Source: Martinezella dioscoreae
Lineage (GTDB): Bacteria > Pseudomonadota > Alphaproteobacteria > Rhizobiales > Rhizobiaceae
Length of the DNA: 64,000 nt
Reading direction: 5' to 3'
NCBI RefSeq assembly: GCF_009176305.1
Contig: NZ_BLAJ01000001.1
Coordinates: 992,001 to 1,056,000, forward strand
In this document: positions 34,396 to 44,551 of the stretch, one piece after another
Position numbering within the stretch: the stretch's first letter is position 1
Layout: each line of letters begins with the position of its first letter
Position numbers and translations under genes: made by a program
The notes under the pieces: generated by a model
The model's database searches: none
What the model was told of the DNA's origin: nothing
Seen by the model: the letters and a program-made list of their open reading frames with translations, nothing else

Positions 34396-36282
34396 TCATC
34401 TGATGGCGTCGAGTTCGTTCAGATCCAACGCGTTCTCGAATTCGTCGCGACTGTAGATCGCAAAATCCGCTTCAGTTGATTCCTTGAACTTGTATGGGTT
34501 CTCCACCAGCTTCAGCAGGCTCCATTGCGGGAACCGGTTTGCGATGTCCGTCGTGAATTTGCGGTGCCGGACATGCGACGCGCCGCGAATATCCGGGCCG
34601 TCGAAATTGGAGGCGTAGATGATCACATAGCGCTGCGGCAGGGAGAAAAGCTGGTCGAGGTAATTGACGTAAATATTGTCGTCAACCAAATGGTAGAGGA
34701 CGTCGAGCGACAAGGCGCAGTCATAGGCGTCCTCGTGCATTTCCCAGTCAAGCGACTGATCGCCCAGCCAGACGAAATTGTAGTTCGGCTTATCCCTGTA
34801 CATCATCATCGTGCGTTCGATGACCGTCTTGGAGACATCGAAGCCGGTATAGCGGTCGAACGAGAAGTATTTCAGCTGATTGCCGTCGCCGGAGCCCATC
34901 TCCGCGAAGGATTTCAGCCCTTTCTTCCGGGCGAAGCTATTTAGAAACTGCCCCTTGTATTTGGCGAGCACATCATAAGAGCCGGCACCCGAATTGCCGC
35001 CACTGCGGTAACGGCCTTCCCAATAGCCGGTGGAGTCAAAGGAAGGCGCAGCTTCCGATCGACGTATCGGCTGTTCCAGCGGTGTAACGGGAGCAAGTCG
35101 CTCCACAGATGGCGCCGGGATGGGCCGCGGCTGTGCCGGATAGGGCTGCTGCATCGGCTGCATCGCCACCTCGGCAACCGGCATGGCTTCGCGAACCTGC
35201 TGCACCGATATGGCCTGCGGAATAGGTGCAGGTTGCTGGGCCTGATGTGTGGCAGCCGGCCGCTGCGCCAGCCAGAGTGGAACGGGCCGCTTCATAGGCG
35301 AGCCGGCCTGCTGTTCCAGAGATGCCCAATTCAAGGTTTTGGGTGCTTCGGCTACCCGGTCGCCCATGACGATATCGAGTTCGCGCAGCTGCTTGGCGAG
35401 CGGGAATTTGTCGTGGACATATTGCGTCCATTGATGGGTCTGACCGGCAATGATCTTTTCGACGGCCTCATCCACCGATGAGAAGCGGATTTCGTCGGGC
35501 CAGAATTCTTCCGCACCGGGATAGTCATGGATCACCGGCAGGGCGCCGACAGCCATGGCTTCGGCGATGTTATAACCAAAGCTCTCGTGCACCGAGGTCG
35601 ACAGTATCACGCCCTTGTCGGCGAGGAACGCCGGCATGTTGCGCTGCCAGCCATGGAAGAAGACGTTGCGGGTAAGGCCGAGCTTTTCCGTCGTGCGCTT
35701 CAGGTACGGCATCATGACGTACTCTTCCTGTTCGCCGGCCACATGCAGCGTGTAGGAAGGATCGCGCTTCACCAGCGAGTGCATGATTTGCAGGAACAGC
35801 GGCTGGTTCTTGCGCATGAAGGGCTTGGCGGCCCAGGCGATCTTCTTCTTATCGAGCGAAGGGATCGGCTTGAACTTGTCGAGATTGAGGCCGTTCCACA
35901 CGACGTGGGTGCGGGTTTTCTGGGTGACCTGAGGTGCCCTGAGTTTCAGGACACGCAGCATGTCATGGGACACCAGAATCAGATCATCGATGGCGCCGAA
36001 ATCGATACGATCGGGAAAATTCGATTCGACGATCTCGAAGCGATGCCAGCGCGCGATGACACGCTTGCCGCGCCGCTTGATGTTCTGGTTGATCGCGTGG
36101 ACGAAGAGCTCGTTGCAGAATTCGAACCAGACGATGTCGGCCCATTCCACAGCCGTCTCGATCTCCTTGAAAGTCTTCGGCTGTATGGCCATGACTTCGT
36201 AGGTCTTCGACAGATGTTGGAATATGTCGCCGATGAAGCTATCGACTTCGATGATTATGGCCAGCTTTTTCTTCTGATGCAT
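34396..36282 (-). CDS. fusion: GT4-type glycosyltransferase + SAM methyltransferase
   Basis: A 628-residue two-enzyme protein. Residues 1-310 form a GT-B glycosyltransferase (HVVWNGLNLDKFKP; KKIAWAAKPFMRKNQPLFL; GWQRNMPAFLADKGVILSTSVHESFGYNIAEAMAVGALPV, with the retaining GT4 ESFG-x-E pattern). Residues 330-415 are a Pro/Gln-rich linker. Residues 420-610 are a class I methyltransferase (GYWEGRYRSGGNSG; FAEMGSGDGNQL as SAM site; CALSLDVLYHLVDD). It likely adds a sugar and methylates the same glycan. No upstream start is better than ATG 36282. The next gene (DUF707) is divergent. Confidence 0.86.
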   Translation of the reverse strand: MHQKKKLAIIIEVDSFIGDIFQHLSKTYEVMAIQPKTFKEIETAVEWADIVWFEFCNELFVHAINQNIKRRGKRVIARWHRFEIVESNFPDRIDFGAIDDLILVSHDMLRVLKLRAPQVTQKTRTHVVWNGLNLDKFKPIPSLDKKKIAWAAKPFMRKNQPLFLQIMHSLVKRDPSYTLHVAGEQEEYVMMPYLKRTTEKLGLTRNVFFHGWQRNMPAFLADKGVILSTSVHESFGYNIAEAMAVGALPVIHDYPGAEEFWPDEIRFSSVDEAVEKIIAGQTHQWTQYVHDKFPLAKQLRELDIVMGDRVAEAPKTLNWASLEQQAGSPMKRPVPLWLAQRPAATHQAQQPAPIPQAISVQQVREAMPVAEVAMQPMQQPYPAQPRPIPAPSVERLAPVTPLEQPIRRSEAAPSFDSTGYWEGRYRSGGNSGAGSYDVLAKYKGQFLNSFARKKGLKSFAEMGSGDGNQLKYFSFDRYTGFDVSKTVIERTMMMYRDKPNYNFVWLGDQSLDWEMHEDAYDCALSLDVLYHLVDDNIYVNYLDQLFSLPQRYVIIYASNFDGPDIRGASHVRHRKFTTDIANRFPQWSLLKLVENPYKFKESTEADFAIYSRDEFENALDLNELDAIR

Positions 36283-36657
36283 CTTCTGCTACCGTAAAAG
36301 AGACGAGTGGTTCTTAGTCTCGACCTGACGGACGACACGACCGACCTTCGTGTCCGCCGAGCACCGACGTTCTTGGCAATATTCTGAACGCGCGATTGTC
36401 CCCCGCACAGAAATCCCAGCCCCGAGATTATGCCGACCAACTTTCGCGAGGCTGGATTGCTCGAAATGCGTTCTGGGCGACGGTGTTCCGGGCGGCAGGC
36501 GGCCTTTGATTTCCTGCACAAGCTTCGCAAAAGGAATGGTGGCCAAAGTGCCGATCAAACGAGCTCGATCGCGAGCGAATCTCCGGGAGCCATGTCGTCT
36601 GACTACTTTCCTCGGATCGGGCCGTTACTTGGGGTTCGGAATTAGGGAACAGTCCAC
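36283..36657. other. 375-bp divergent spacer
   Basis: It lies between the fusion gene (minus) and the DUF707 gene (plus). Frames here lack ribosome sites. Promoters for both genes are expected; no repeat, hairpin with T run or known motif is seen. Confidence 0.4.
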
Positions 36658-37797
36658 ATGTCATTGGCAGCGAACAGCTTGCATAAGCCCGCCTACGAAG
36701 TGCATCCGGCGAGCCAGATACAATGGTCCGATGCGCCGCCGCTGACCCAGGACATGTTGAACGGCACATTTTGGAGCCTTGGCGACGTCAACCGCGGGAT
36801 GTTCTCTCGCTTCATGGTTTTGGCGCCTGAGGGCATGATCGGCAATTATTTCGATCCCGCCGTCGATTTCTGGCATGTGATGGCCGGCCGGCTTTGCCTG
36901 ATCGACAGAGATGGGCTGCCGTCGGTCATTTTCGATTCTGCCCATATCGAGGACGGCAATCTCATGGCATTGGCGGGCCGGGGCGTTATTGGAGGTGTCG
37001 ATAGCACCTATCTGCTGGTGCCGGCCGATCACCCACCGCATCCGCTGTTTTCAACGCCCGTAGGTGTCGAGCGCAAGGCCAAGTTTCTCGTGCAGCCGCA
37101 GGAAGGGCTAAGGCGTCCCAATCTCGTTGTCGTGCCCGCCGGTTCGAAGTCGCTTCATCCGCGCTGGTTCGAGAAGATCGATGATGCCTCGCGCAACTGG
37201 GATCTCTGCATCGGCTATTATGGTGCCGAGACTCCGGAAGTTTCCAATAGCCCCTACGAATATCTGGCGCATCTGCCGAAGACCAAGAAGTTCAAGATCA
37301 TCTACGACCTCTTCCATCAAGGCAGCCCGCTTTGGAATTATGAGCGAATCTGGCTGCCGGATGACGATCTGCTGTGCGATGGCGAGGACATCAACAGGAT
37401 GTTCCACCTGTCGCACAAGCATGGTCTGGATCTCGCCCAGCCGTCCCTCAAAAAAGGACCAGGCTCTTATCCCAATCATCCTTTGACGGTTCAGCGACCC
37501 AACAGCGTCGTGCGTTTCGAGGGTTTCGTCGAAATCATGTGCCCGGTCTTCTCGCGGCGTGCGCTGCAAATCTGCATCGAGTCCATGAAGGATGTCGAAT
37601 CTGGATACGGTCTCGATCATCTTTGGCCGTCATTCCTCGGCCGGCCGGCGGCGCGCATGGCGATTATCGATGCCATTTCCGTCGCTCACACGCGGCCGCT
37701 GGGCGCGACCTACAACGTCAATGCAGCGGTGGAAGAACAGGCTGCACTCTTCAGGACGTATCAATATACGCCGCTGAAATATGCTGGCGTCTGGTAG
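36658..37797 (+). CDS. DUF707-like putative glycosyltransferase
   Basis: A 379-residue protein whose C-terminal 250 residues match the DUF707 pattern: NLVVVPAGSKSLHPRWF, NWDLCIGYYG, KIIYDLFHQGSPLWNYERIWLPDDDLLCDGEDINRMF, GLDLAQPSL, GFVEIMCPVFSRRAL and YGLDHLWPSFLG. The PDDD acidic triplet looks like a GT-A metal site. The first 120 residues are less conserved. It is divergent from the fusion gene and 126 nt upstream of glf. Glycosyltransferase activity is expected but unproven for the family. Confidence 0.75.
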   Translation: MSLAANSLHKPAYEVHPASQIQWSDAPPLTQDMLNGTFWSLGDVNRGMFSRFMVLAPEGMIGNYFDPAVDFWHVMAGRLCLIDRDGLPSVIFDSAHIEDGNLMALAGRGVIGGVDSTYLLVPADHPPHPLFSTPVGVERKAKFLVQPQEGLRRPNLVVVPAGSKSLHPRWFEKIDDASRNWDLCIGYYGAETPEVSNSPYEYLAHLPKTKKFKIIYDLFHQGSPLWNYERIWLPDDDLLCDGEDINRMFHLSHKHGLDLAQPSLKKGPGSYPNHPLTVQRPNSVVRFEGFVEIMCPVFSRRALQICIESMKDVESGYGLDHLWPSFLGRPAARMAIIDAISVAHTRPLGATYNVNAAVEEQAALFRTYQYTPLKYAGVW

Positions 37798-37920
37798 CGT
37801 GCCTGGATTTTTCCAAGCGCCGCCGACAGATCCGCGCCGCCGTCACCCGCATATATCCCATTCCGTTTAGCACCTTCGATTGCAGCCGCGACCGAGATTT
37901 GGTGGTAGCGAGAGTTTTAG

Positions 37921-39099
<1,179 letters not shown>

Positions 39100-39181
39100 C
39101 GGGCTGCAGGCGCCGGCTCACTTTCGGCATGTTTTGAAGACGCGGCCGAGGGAAGATCCCTGTGGAAGCACTTGAATGATA

Positions 39182-39214
39182 AAAGAAAGCCCGGCAACCG
39201 GGCTTTCTTTTTCC
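39182..39214. terminator. bidirectional terminator between glf and the bmt-like gene
   Basis: A 13-bp stem, AAAGAAAGCCCGG with CCGGGCTTTCTTT around a CAA loop, followed by TTCC on the plus strand and a T-rich stretch on the minus strand. It separates two convergent genes. Confidence 0.88.
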
Positions 39215-40228
39215 TTAGGATCGTCTGCGACGTTCGCGAGCCGGGGCCGCGCCGCCTTCGTTGGCGGTCTTGTTGCGCAGGGGACCGATCCGTTCGATGA
39301 TCGTCTCCAGCGTCGGGCGAGGCCCGGCTACGTAGCTGTCCAGCGCCTCCCGCATGGCGGCGAGATGGCCGCAGGAGGTGCCGCAGCAGCCGCCGATGAT
39401 CTTGGCGCCGGCATCGCGGGCAAGGCGGGCATAATCGGCCATCAGCGGCGGCGTGCCGGAATAATGGATTTCGGCGCCGCGATATTCGGGAATGCCGCAA
39501 TTGCCCTTGACGATGACGATCGCGGAAGCATCCGCTTCGGTCATGTCGAGAAGGCTGGAGAGGATATCAGAAGCGCCGACGCCGCAATTGGCGCCGACCG
39601 CGAGCGGGCCTGCGCCGATATCGGTGGCGACGGCATGAATGTCCTTCGGATGCAGGCCCATCATGGTCTTGCCGGCCGTGTCGAACGAGCCGGTATAGGT
39701 ATAGGGCAGGCCGACTTTGGCGGCGGCTTCTGCTGCAGCTCGGATTTCTTCCGGCGATGACATGGTTTCGATCCAGGCGACATCTGCACCACCCGCCTGT
39801 AGGCCTTCCATCTGCTCGACGAAAGCGGCGACGGCATCTTCATAGGTCAAGGCGCCGAGCGGCATGAGCAACTCGCCGGTCGGCCCGACGGATCCGCCGA
39901 CGATGACCTTGCGGTCGGCCTTGTCGGCAACGGCGCGGGCGATCTCGGCGGCCGTCTTGTTGAGGCTATGCACGCGATCCTGCGCATGATGGAGCTTCAA
40001 GCGATGACGGGTGCCACCGAAGGTATTGGTGAGGATGATGTCAGCGCCGGCATCGACGAAATCCTGATGCAGCTTCGTGATCCGGTCGGGATGCTGTTCG
40101 TTCCAGAGCTCGGGCGCTTCACCCGCCTCAAGGCCCATGGCGAAGAGGTTGGTGCCGGTTGCGCCGTCGGCAAGCAGTACGCCCTTTTCGGCGAGAAGAT
40201 CGGTCAGCGGATTGGTGGCGACGGTCAT
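39215..40228 (-). CDS. bmt: betaine-homocysteine S-methyltransferase
   Basis: A 337-residue TIM-barrel enzyme of the homocysteine methyltransferase family: LLADGATGTNLFAMGL, DIILTNTFGGTRHRL, VGGSVGPTGELL. The zinc ligands are Cys in VGANCGVG and the pair in IIGGCCGTSCGHL. At this length, without cobalamin or folate domains, it is the betaine (or S-methylmethionine) type, transferring a methyl group from glycine betaine to homocysteine. The transporter genes that follow and the demethylation cluster support betaine use. The tail is Arg-rich. Confidence 0.85.
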   Translation of the reverse strand: MTVATNPLTDLLAEKGVLLADGATGTNLFAMGLEAGEAPELWNEQHPDRITKLHQDFVDAGADIILTNTFGGTRHRLKLHHAQDRVHSLNKTAAEIARAVADKADRKVIVGGSVGPTGELLMPLGALTYEDAVAAFVEQMEGLQAGGADVAWIETMSSPEEIRAAAEAAAKVGLPYTYTGSFDTAGKTMMGLHPKDIHAVATDIGAGPLAVGANCGVGASDILSSLLDMTEADASAIVIVKGNCGIPEYRGAEIHYSGTPPLMADYARLARDAGAKIIGGCCGTSCGHLAAMREALDSYVAGPRPTLETIIERIGPLRNKTANEGGAAPARERRRRS

Positions 40229-40341
40229 AGTGCGTCCTCGGATACGTCGGATGTTCGGATATCAAATGCAGATATAAACATTTCTTTATGTGAACACAAC
40301 GACAAGATGGCTACCCATATGTCGACACGGCCATGGCGGCA

Positions 40342-40368
40342 GAAAAAAGCGCCCCGGTGAGGGCGCTC
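40342..40368 (-). terminator. terminator of the quaternary-amine transporter operon
   Basis: Stem AGCGCCC with GGGCGCT around a CGGTGA loop. On the minus strand it is followed by TTTTTT, 25 nt after the ATPase stop codon. Confidence 0.85.
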
Positions 40369-40393
40369 TATCGTTTGGGATGAAGATCAGCCG

Positions 40394-41446
40394 CTAGGCT
40401 GCCGCCATCTCTGCCGTCTCGTGCGATGTCGGCGTGACCATGGCGGCGATGATGCTTTGCAGATCGATCGTGCCGATAGGCTTGCCGCCCGCATCCATGA
40501 CGATGGCTCCGGTTTGGCCCGCCTCGGTGATCTGCTTGGCGGCGACTTCCAGTGTCATGTCGCCGGGCACACGTGCACCGCCCGGCTCGCCGGCAAGCGG
40601 CTTCATGATGGTCTGGGCTTGGATGACGCGACCGCGGTTCACCTCCTTCACGAAGGCTGTGATATAGTCGTCGGCCGGCTGCAGCACGATCTCCTGACCA
40701 GTGCCCTGCTGCACGACCTTGCCGTCGCGCAGGATCGCGATCTTGTCGCCAAGGCGCAGCGCCTCGTCGAGATCGTGGGTAATGAAGACGACGGTCTTTT
40801 TCAGCTCCTTCTGCAGATCGAGGAGGACGGTCTGCATGTCGACGCGGATCAACGGATCGAGCGCCGAATAAGCTTCGTCCATCAGAAGGATATCGGCATC
40901 GTTCGTCAGTGCGCGGGCAAGTCCGACGCGCTGCTGCATGCCGCCGGAAAGCTGGTTCGGAAAGTGCCTTTCGAAGCCCTTGAGCCCGACGCGCTCGATC
41001 CAGTACTGGCCCTTCTTCTCGCTCTCGGAGCGCGGTACGCCCTGGATATCCAGGCCGTAGATCGTGTTCTCGATGACGGTGCGGTGCGGCAGCAGCGCGA
41101 ATTTCTGGAACACCATAGCCGTTTTGTGGCGGCGGAATTCGCGCAGGTCGTTTTCGCTCATCTTGCAGACATCCACGCCGTCATAGAGCACTTCGCCGAC
41201 CGTCGGCTCGATCAGGCGGTTGATATGGCGGATCAGCGTCGACTTGCCCGAGCCGGACAGGCCCATGACGACGGTGATGGCGCCGGCGGGCATATCGATG
41301 TTGATATCCTGCAGGCCGAGCACATGGCCATGCGTTTCATTGAGCTCGGCCTTGCCCAAGCCGTTCTTGACCTGATCGATATAATCGCGTCCGCGAGGAC
41401 CGAAAATCTTATAGAGGCTTTTGATCTGGATCGCGTGACTAGCCAT
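40394..41446 (-). CDS. quaternary-amine (glycine/proline betaine) ABC transporter ATPase
   Basis: A 350-residue ATPase with Walker A GLSGSGKST, Q-loop VFQKFALLPHRTV, signature LSGGMQQR, Walker B ILLMDEAYSALDP and H-loop FITHDLDEAL, the ProV/OpuAA/ChoV pattern. A C-terminal CBS-like region (PGDMTLEVAAKQITEAGQTGAIVMD) senses ionic strength in relatives. The start MASHAI overlaps the permease stop by 8 nt. A longer frame to 41608 lies inside the permease gene. Terminator follows. Confidence 0.93.
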   Translation of the reverse strand: MASHAIQIKSLYKIFGPRGRDYIDQVKNGLGKAELNETHGHVLGLQDINIDMPAGAITVVMGLSGSGKSTLIRHINRLIEPTVGEVLYDGVDVCKMSENDLREFRRHKTAMVFQKFALLPHRTVIENTIYGLDIQGVPRSESEKKGQYWIERVGLKGFERHFPNQLSGGMQQRVGLARALTNDADILLMDEAYSALDPLIRVDMQTVLLDLQKELKKTVVFITHDLDEALRLGDKIAILRDGKVVQQGTGQEIVLQPADDYITAFVKEVNRGRVIQAQTIMKPLAGEPGGARVPGDMTLEVAAKQITEAGQTGAIVMDAGGKPIGTIDLQSIIAAMVTPTSHETAEMAAA

Positions 41447-42350
41447 GGATGACCTCCGAGTGCTTCTGGAGCCTTCTGCCATAGGCCTGGCTCGTACGGT
41501 CGAAAATGATGGCAATGGCGACCAGCGCGAAACCGTTGAGGAAGCCGACGGTGAAGAACTGATTGTTGATCGCCTGCAGCGTGTTCTTGCCGAGACCGCC
41601 GACCCCAACCATGGAGGCGACGACGACCATGGCCAGCGACATCATGATGGTCTGGTTGATGCCGGCCATGATGGTGGGCAGCGCGAGTGGGATCTGCACG
41701 TTGAACAGCTTCTGGCGATGCGACGACCCGAAGGCGTCGGCGGCTTCCAGCACCTCCTTGTCTACGAGGCGGATGCCGAGATTGGTCAGACGGATCATTG
41801 GCGGAACGGCGTAGATGACGACGGCGATGAGGCCCGGCACCTTGCCGATGCCGAAGATGACGACGACCGGAATGAGATAGACGAAGCTCGGCATGGTCTG
41901 CATGACGTCGAGGATCGGATTGACAATCGACTGCAGGCGGTCCGAACGCGCCATCAGGATGCCGATCGGCAGGCCGATGACGATGGCAATGAGCGTACAG
42001 ACCGTGACCATGGCAAGCGTGACCATCGTGTCGGTCCAGAGGCCGAAGACGCCGATGAGGATCATGGAAATCGCAGTGCCGGCAACGATCTTCAGGTTAC
42101 GGCTTGCGGCATAGACGACGAGCATCATGACGAGGAGCACGATGAACCAAGGCGTATTGGTGAAAGCCCATTCGAGATAGTTCAGAAACCATTGCAGCGG
42201 CTGCACGATGGCGTCGATGAGAGTGCCGTAGGCGCGTACGGACGCCCTGAAGCCGTCATCGATATTCTTGCGTGCGAGGCGGATGATTGACTCGTCTATT
42301 GCCGGAAAGTTGCAGAGCACATTCGGCAGGATCGTACACTGGATAGCCAT
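41439..42350 (-). CDS. quaternary-amine ABC transporter permease (ProW/ChoW type)
   Basis: A 303-residue inner-membrane protein with about six helices. EWAFTNTPWFIVLLVMMLVVY, the PILDVMQTMPSFVYLIPVVVIFG segment (the family's MQTxPxFVYL), IRLTNLGIRLVDKEVLEAADAFG as EAA loop, and VVASMVGVGGLG are all typical of ProW/OpuAB/ChoW. It overlaps the ATPase gene by 8 nt and is 247 nt after the binding-protein gene. Confidence 0.93.
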   Translation of the reverse strand: MAIQCTILPNVLCNFPAIDESIIRLARKNIDDGFRASVRAYGTLIDAIVQPLQWFLNYLEWAFTNTPWFIVLLVMMLVVYAASRNLKIVAGTAISMILIGVFGLWTDTMVTLAMVTVCTLIAIVIGLPIGILMARSDRLQSIVNPILDVMQTMPSFVYLIPVVVIFGIGKVPGLIAVVIYAVPPMIRLTNLGIRLVDKEVLEAADAFGSSHRQKLFNVQIPLALPTIMAGINQTIMMSLAMVVVASMVGVGGLGKNTLQAINNQFFTVGFLNGFALVAIAIIFDRTSQAYGRRLQKHSEVIHG

Positions 42351-42553
42351 GTATTTCCCCTTCTTAGTCCGGTTTTGTCCCGCTCCACGCGTGTGGCCTT
42401 CACGCGTGGATGGCTTGCAGCGCTGCGACCGGTTCTTCAGGCTGCCCCTGCATTCTTACTATATTCGTCACCATCAATCTGCACTCGTTGCGACCTTGCG
42501 CCATGTCACTCTGTCGGTATGAGGGTCATTCGGGTTGCACTGTGCGAATGTAA

Positions 42554-42585
42554 AATCGGCGGCAGGCACAAGGCCGCCGCCGATT
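42554..42585 (-). terminator. hairpin after the binding-protein gene (partial terminator)
   Basis: Stem AATCGGCGGC with GCCGCCGATT, followed on the minus strand by TTTTACATT. It lies just after the binding-protein stop and before the permease gene, a place where partial termination often raises binding-protein levels over membrane subunits. Confidence 0.6.
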
Positions 42586-42597
42586 CCGCAGCATGGA

Positions 42598-43596
42598 TTA
42601 GAGCGAAGCCTTGATCTTGGTGGCAACGTCCGGGGCAACCCACTTGGTCCACATGTCGGGGTAGGTCTTGAGGAAGTACTTGGCGCCGTCCTCGTTCGTG
42701 CCCTGATTGTCGGTCATCCAGGCGAGAACCTTGCCAACCGTGGCATTATCCCATTTGCGGGTCTTCATATAGTCCATGGCAATGCCGGCCTTGGCCGCAA
42801 AGTCCTTGGTGACGACGGTATAGACATCCGAAACCGGATAGGAGTTCACTTTCGGATTGGCGCAGTCCTGTTGCGACGTGCAGGCATCCCATTCCTTCTT
42901 GTCATGCGGCACGTTAAAGCTCAGACGAACCATGTCGTACTTGCCGAGGATCGCGGTCGGGGCCCAGTAGTAGCCGAGCCAGCCAGTCTTCTTTTCGAAG
43001 GCGTTGGCGATCGAACCGTCCAAACCTGCGGCCGAGCCGGTGTCGACGAGAGTAAAGCCGAGCTTGTCGGCGCCGAGAGCCTTGTAAAGGTTGGTCGTGG
43101 AGATCTGGCAGTTCCAGCCTGCCGGGCAGTCATAGACGGCGCCCTTGGATGGATCTTCCGGGGCCGGGAAAAGTTCAGGATGCTTCAGCGCGTCCTGAAC
43201 GGTCTTGATGTCGGGATGCGCGTCGGCGACGAACTTCGGAATCCACCAGCCTTCGACGCCGCCATCGCTCAAAAGCGGTGCAGCCACGATCAGACGGCCT
43301 TCCGATACGGCCTTGTCGAGCGCGGTGCGCACGGCATTGACCCAAAGCTCGGGTGCGACGTCAGGCTGACCTTTTTCGTTCATGGAGGTAAAGGTCGGCT
43401 GTGTATCGCCGGTTACCAGGGTGACATTGCAGCCGTAACCGTTCTGCAGGATGATCTTGTCGACCTGCGCGGCAACGCCTGCGGATGCCCAGTTCATTTC
43501 AGCGATGGATACGCTGCCGCAATCTGCGGCCTGCGCCGAGCCAGCCAAAGCATAGGCGCCGAATGCAAAAATGGCTGAAGCGAGAAGCTTCTTCAT
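42598..43596 (-). CDS. periplasmic quaternary-amine (betaine) binding protein
   Basis: A 332-residue OpuAC/ProX-type protein with signal peptide MKKLLASAIFAFGAYALAGSAQA. The mature part has AADCGSVSIAEMNWASAGVAAQVDKIIL, LWVNAVRTALDKAV, GWWIPKFVADAHPDIKTVQDAL and GWLGYYWAPTAILGKYDMVRLSF, whose Trp/Tyr residues would form the aromatic cage for a trimethylammonium group. Two Cys pairs suggest disulfides. It starts the transporter operon. Betaine, proline betaine or choline are all possible; the length is above ChoX. Confidence 0.9.
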   Translation of the reverse strand: MKKLLASAIFAFGAYALAGSAQAADCGSVSIAEMNWASAGVAAQVDKIILQNGYGCNVTLVTGDTQPTFTSMNEKGQPDVAPELWVNAVRTALDKAVSEGRLIVAAPLLSDGGVEGWWIPKFVADAHPDIKTVQDALKHPELFPAPEDPSKGAVYDCPAGWNCQISTTNLYKALGADKLGFTLVDTGSAAGLDGSIANAFEKKTGWLGYYWAPTAILGKYDMVRLSFNVPHDKKEWDACTSQQDCANPKVNSYPVSDVYTVVTKDFAAKAGIAMDYMKTRKWDNATVGKVLAWMTDNQGTNEDGAKYFLKTYPDMWTKWVAPDVATKIKASL

Positions 43597-44110
43597 TGAT
43601 ATCGTCTCCCAATTTTTCGTTACGTTGCGGAAATCGACTCCAACGCGTTCGATTTCTGTCGATCCCCTGTCAGCGCGGTCTGATTGCAACCGTTCATACG
43701 CCGCTGACGACGCCCGTACGGTCCCCTTTGCTGCTGTCGTGCATTTGGTCTTTTTGCGACCGCCGAATTCTGTCGCGGTCGGGCATTCTTTGCATCGACA
43801 TCAATCAGCGTAAGGATTTGGATGAAGAAATCAACAGCCCATCGGGTAATGGACGTTATCGTGCCTCTTGGAGAAGCTTAAATAAGCGCCTGAATTAGCC
43901 TGTTTTCTGCCATTCGTGGCTGCAAAACGTCCATTACATCGCTTCCTCAAAGCTCTGTTGCTCAGACGGATTTGAATGGCGCTTAAATCTCGCGTCCCTG
44001 GAAGACGTTTTATATCTTATTTGCGCCGTTTACGCTTTCTCAACGCAAAGAGGAAAATTTTCAAAAAATTTTCAGATTCACTCTAATTTAAGCACTTAAT
44101 AACCCTCCAG
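43597..44110. other. spacer upstream of the transporter operon, no gene seen
   Basis: The stretch next to 43597 should hold the transporter promoter. From about 44040 to 44110 the sequence is strongly AT-rich (AGGAAAATTTTCAAAAAATT region), fitting a plus-strand promoter for the candidate RNA that follows. No supported frame is present. Confidence 0.35.
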
Positions 44111-44114
44111 TAAC

Positions 44115-44266
44115 GATGTCCGTTTATCAATCGATGCGTGGCGGGGGACATACCGCTGCTTCCCTGGATCAGGTATTGCGTACCGGGGAAAGCGAACCTT
44201 GCGGTGTATGTGCAGGGAAGCCGGCGTTTTTGGCAAACCGCGTCGATCTCCGGATCGCGCGGTTTT
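44115..44266 (+). ncRNA. candidate structured RNA or leader
   Basis: Between an AT-rich region and a terminator-like hairpin (44235-44266) lie paired blocks in pseudoknot order: ACATACCGC (44148-44156) with GCGGTGTATGT (44201-44211), and GCTTCCCTG (44158-44166) with CAGGGAAGC (44213-44221); a small GGTA/TACC hairpin sits between. The pairs could coexist as a pseudoknot or switch. A 61-codon frame (44116-44301) spans the region but has no ribosome site. No known RNA family is recognised. Confidence 0.3.
44235..44266 (+). terminator. terminator-like hairpin after the candidate RNA
   Basis: AAACCGCG (44235-44242) pairs with CGCGGTTT, with GATC/GATC pairing inside, and TTTTCGCG follows. A further hairpin, GGGTGCC with GGCACCC, lies at about 44279-44323. 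Confidence 0.55.
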
Positions 44267-44340
44267 CGCGCTTGAGAGGGTGCCTTTACGAGGCAGTTTG
44301 ATCTGCCCGAAGCGGCACCCGTTCCATCTCGATAACGATC

Positions 44341-44376
44341 AAAAATAAAGCCGCCGATGCTATCGCATGGCGGCTT
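44341..44376 (-). terminator. terminator of the small minus-strand gene
   Basis: AAGCCGCC (44348-44355) pairs with GGCGGCTT (44369-44376), with ATGC/GCAT inside. On the minus strand it is followed by TATTTTTG. It lies 31 nt beyond the stop codon of the 47-residue frame at 44408. Confidence 0.8.
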
Positions 44377-44407
44377 CTCATGTGTCGGCTAGCGGCTTGA
44401 CGCGCTA

Positions 44408-44551
44408 TTAGCCAACATTATAGGTGCGGATGAAGCCAACCGTGCCGAAGCGCGTATCGAGCTGTTGCAGGCGGCTCTCCGGGCGGCGAACCGGAAGCTT
44501 GCCATTCCAGGCGATCTGAATGGAATTCTGTCTGTTGAAGATGAAGAGCAT
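44408..44551 (-). CDS. small uncharacterised protein (47 aa)
   Basis: ATG at 44551 is preceded by GGAGG 8 nt upstream; the product begins MLFIFNRQNSIQIAWNGKLP and ends in GFIRTYNVG. Codon use is rhizobial (CTC, ATC, GGC, CGC rich) and a proper terminator follows, so a real monocistronic small gene is likely. It is soluble-looking and basic, with no recognised family. Other frames in this spacer lack such signals. Confidence 0.55.
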   Translation of the reverse strand: MLFIFNRQNSIQIAWNGKLPVRRPESRLQQLDTRFGTVGFIRTYNVG

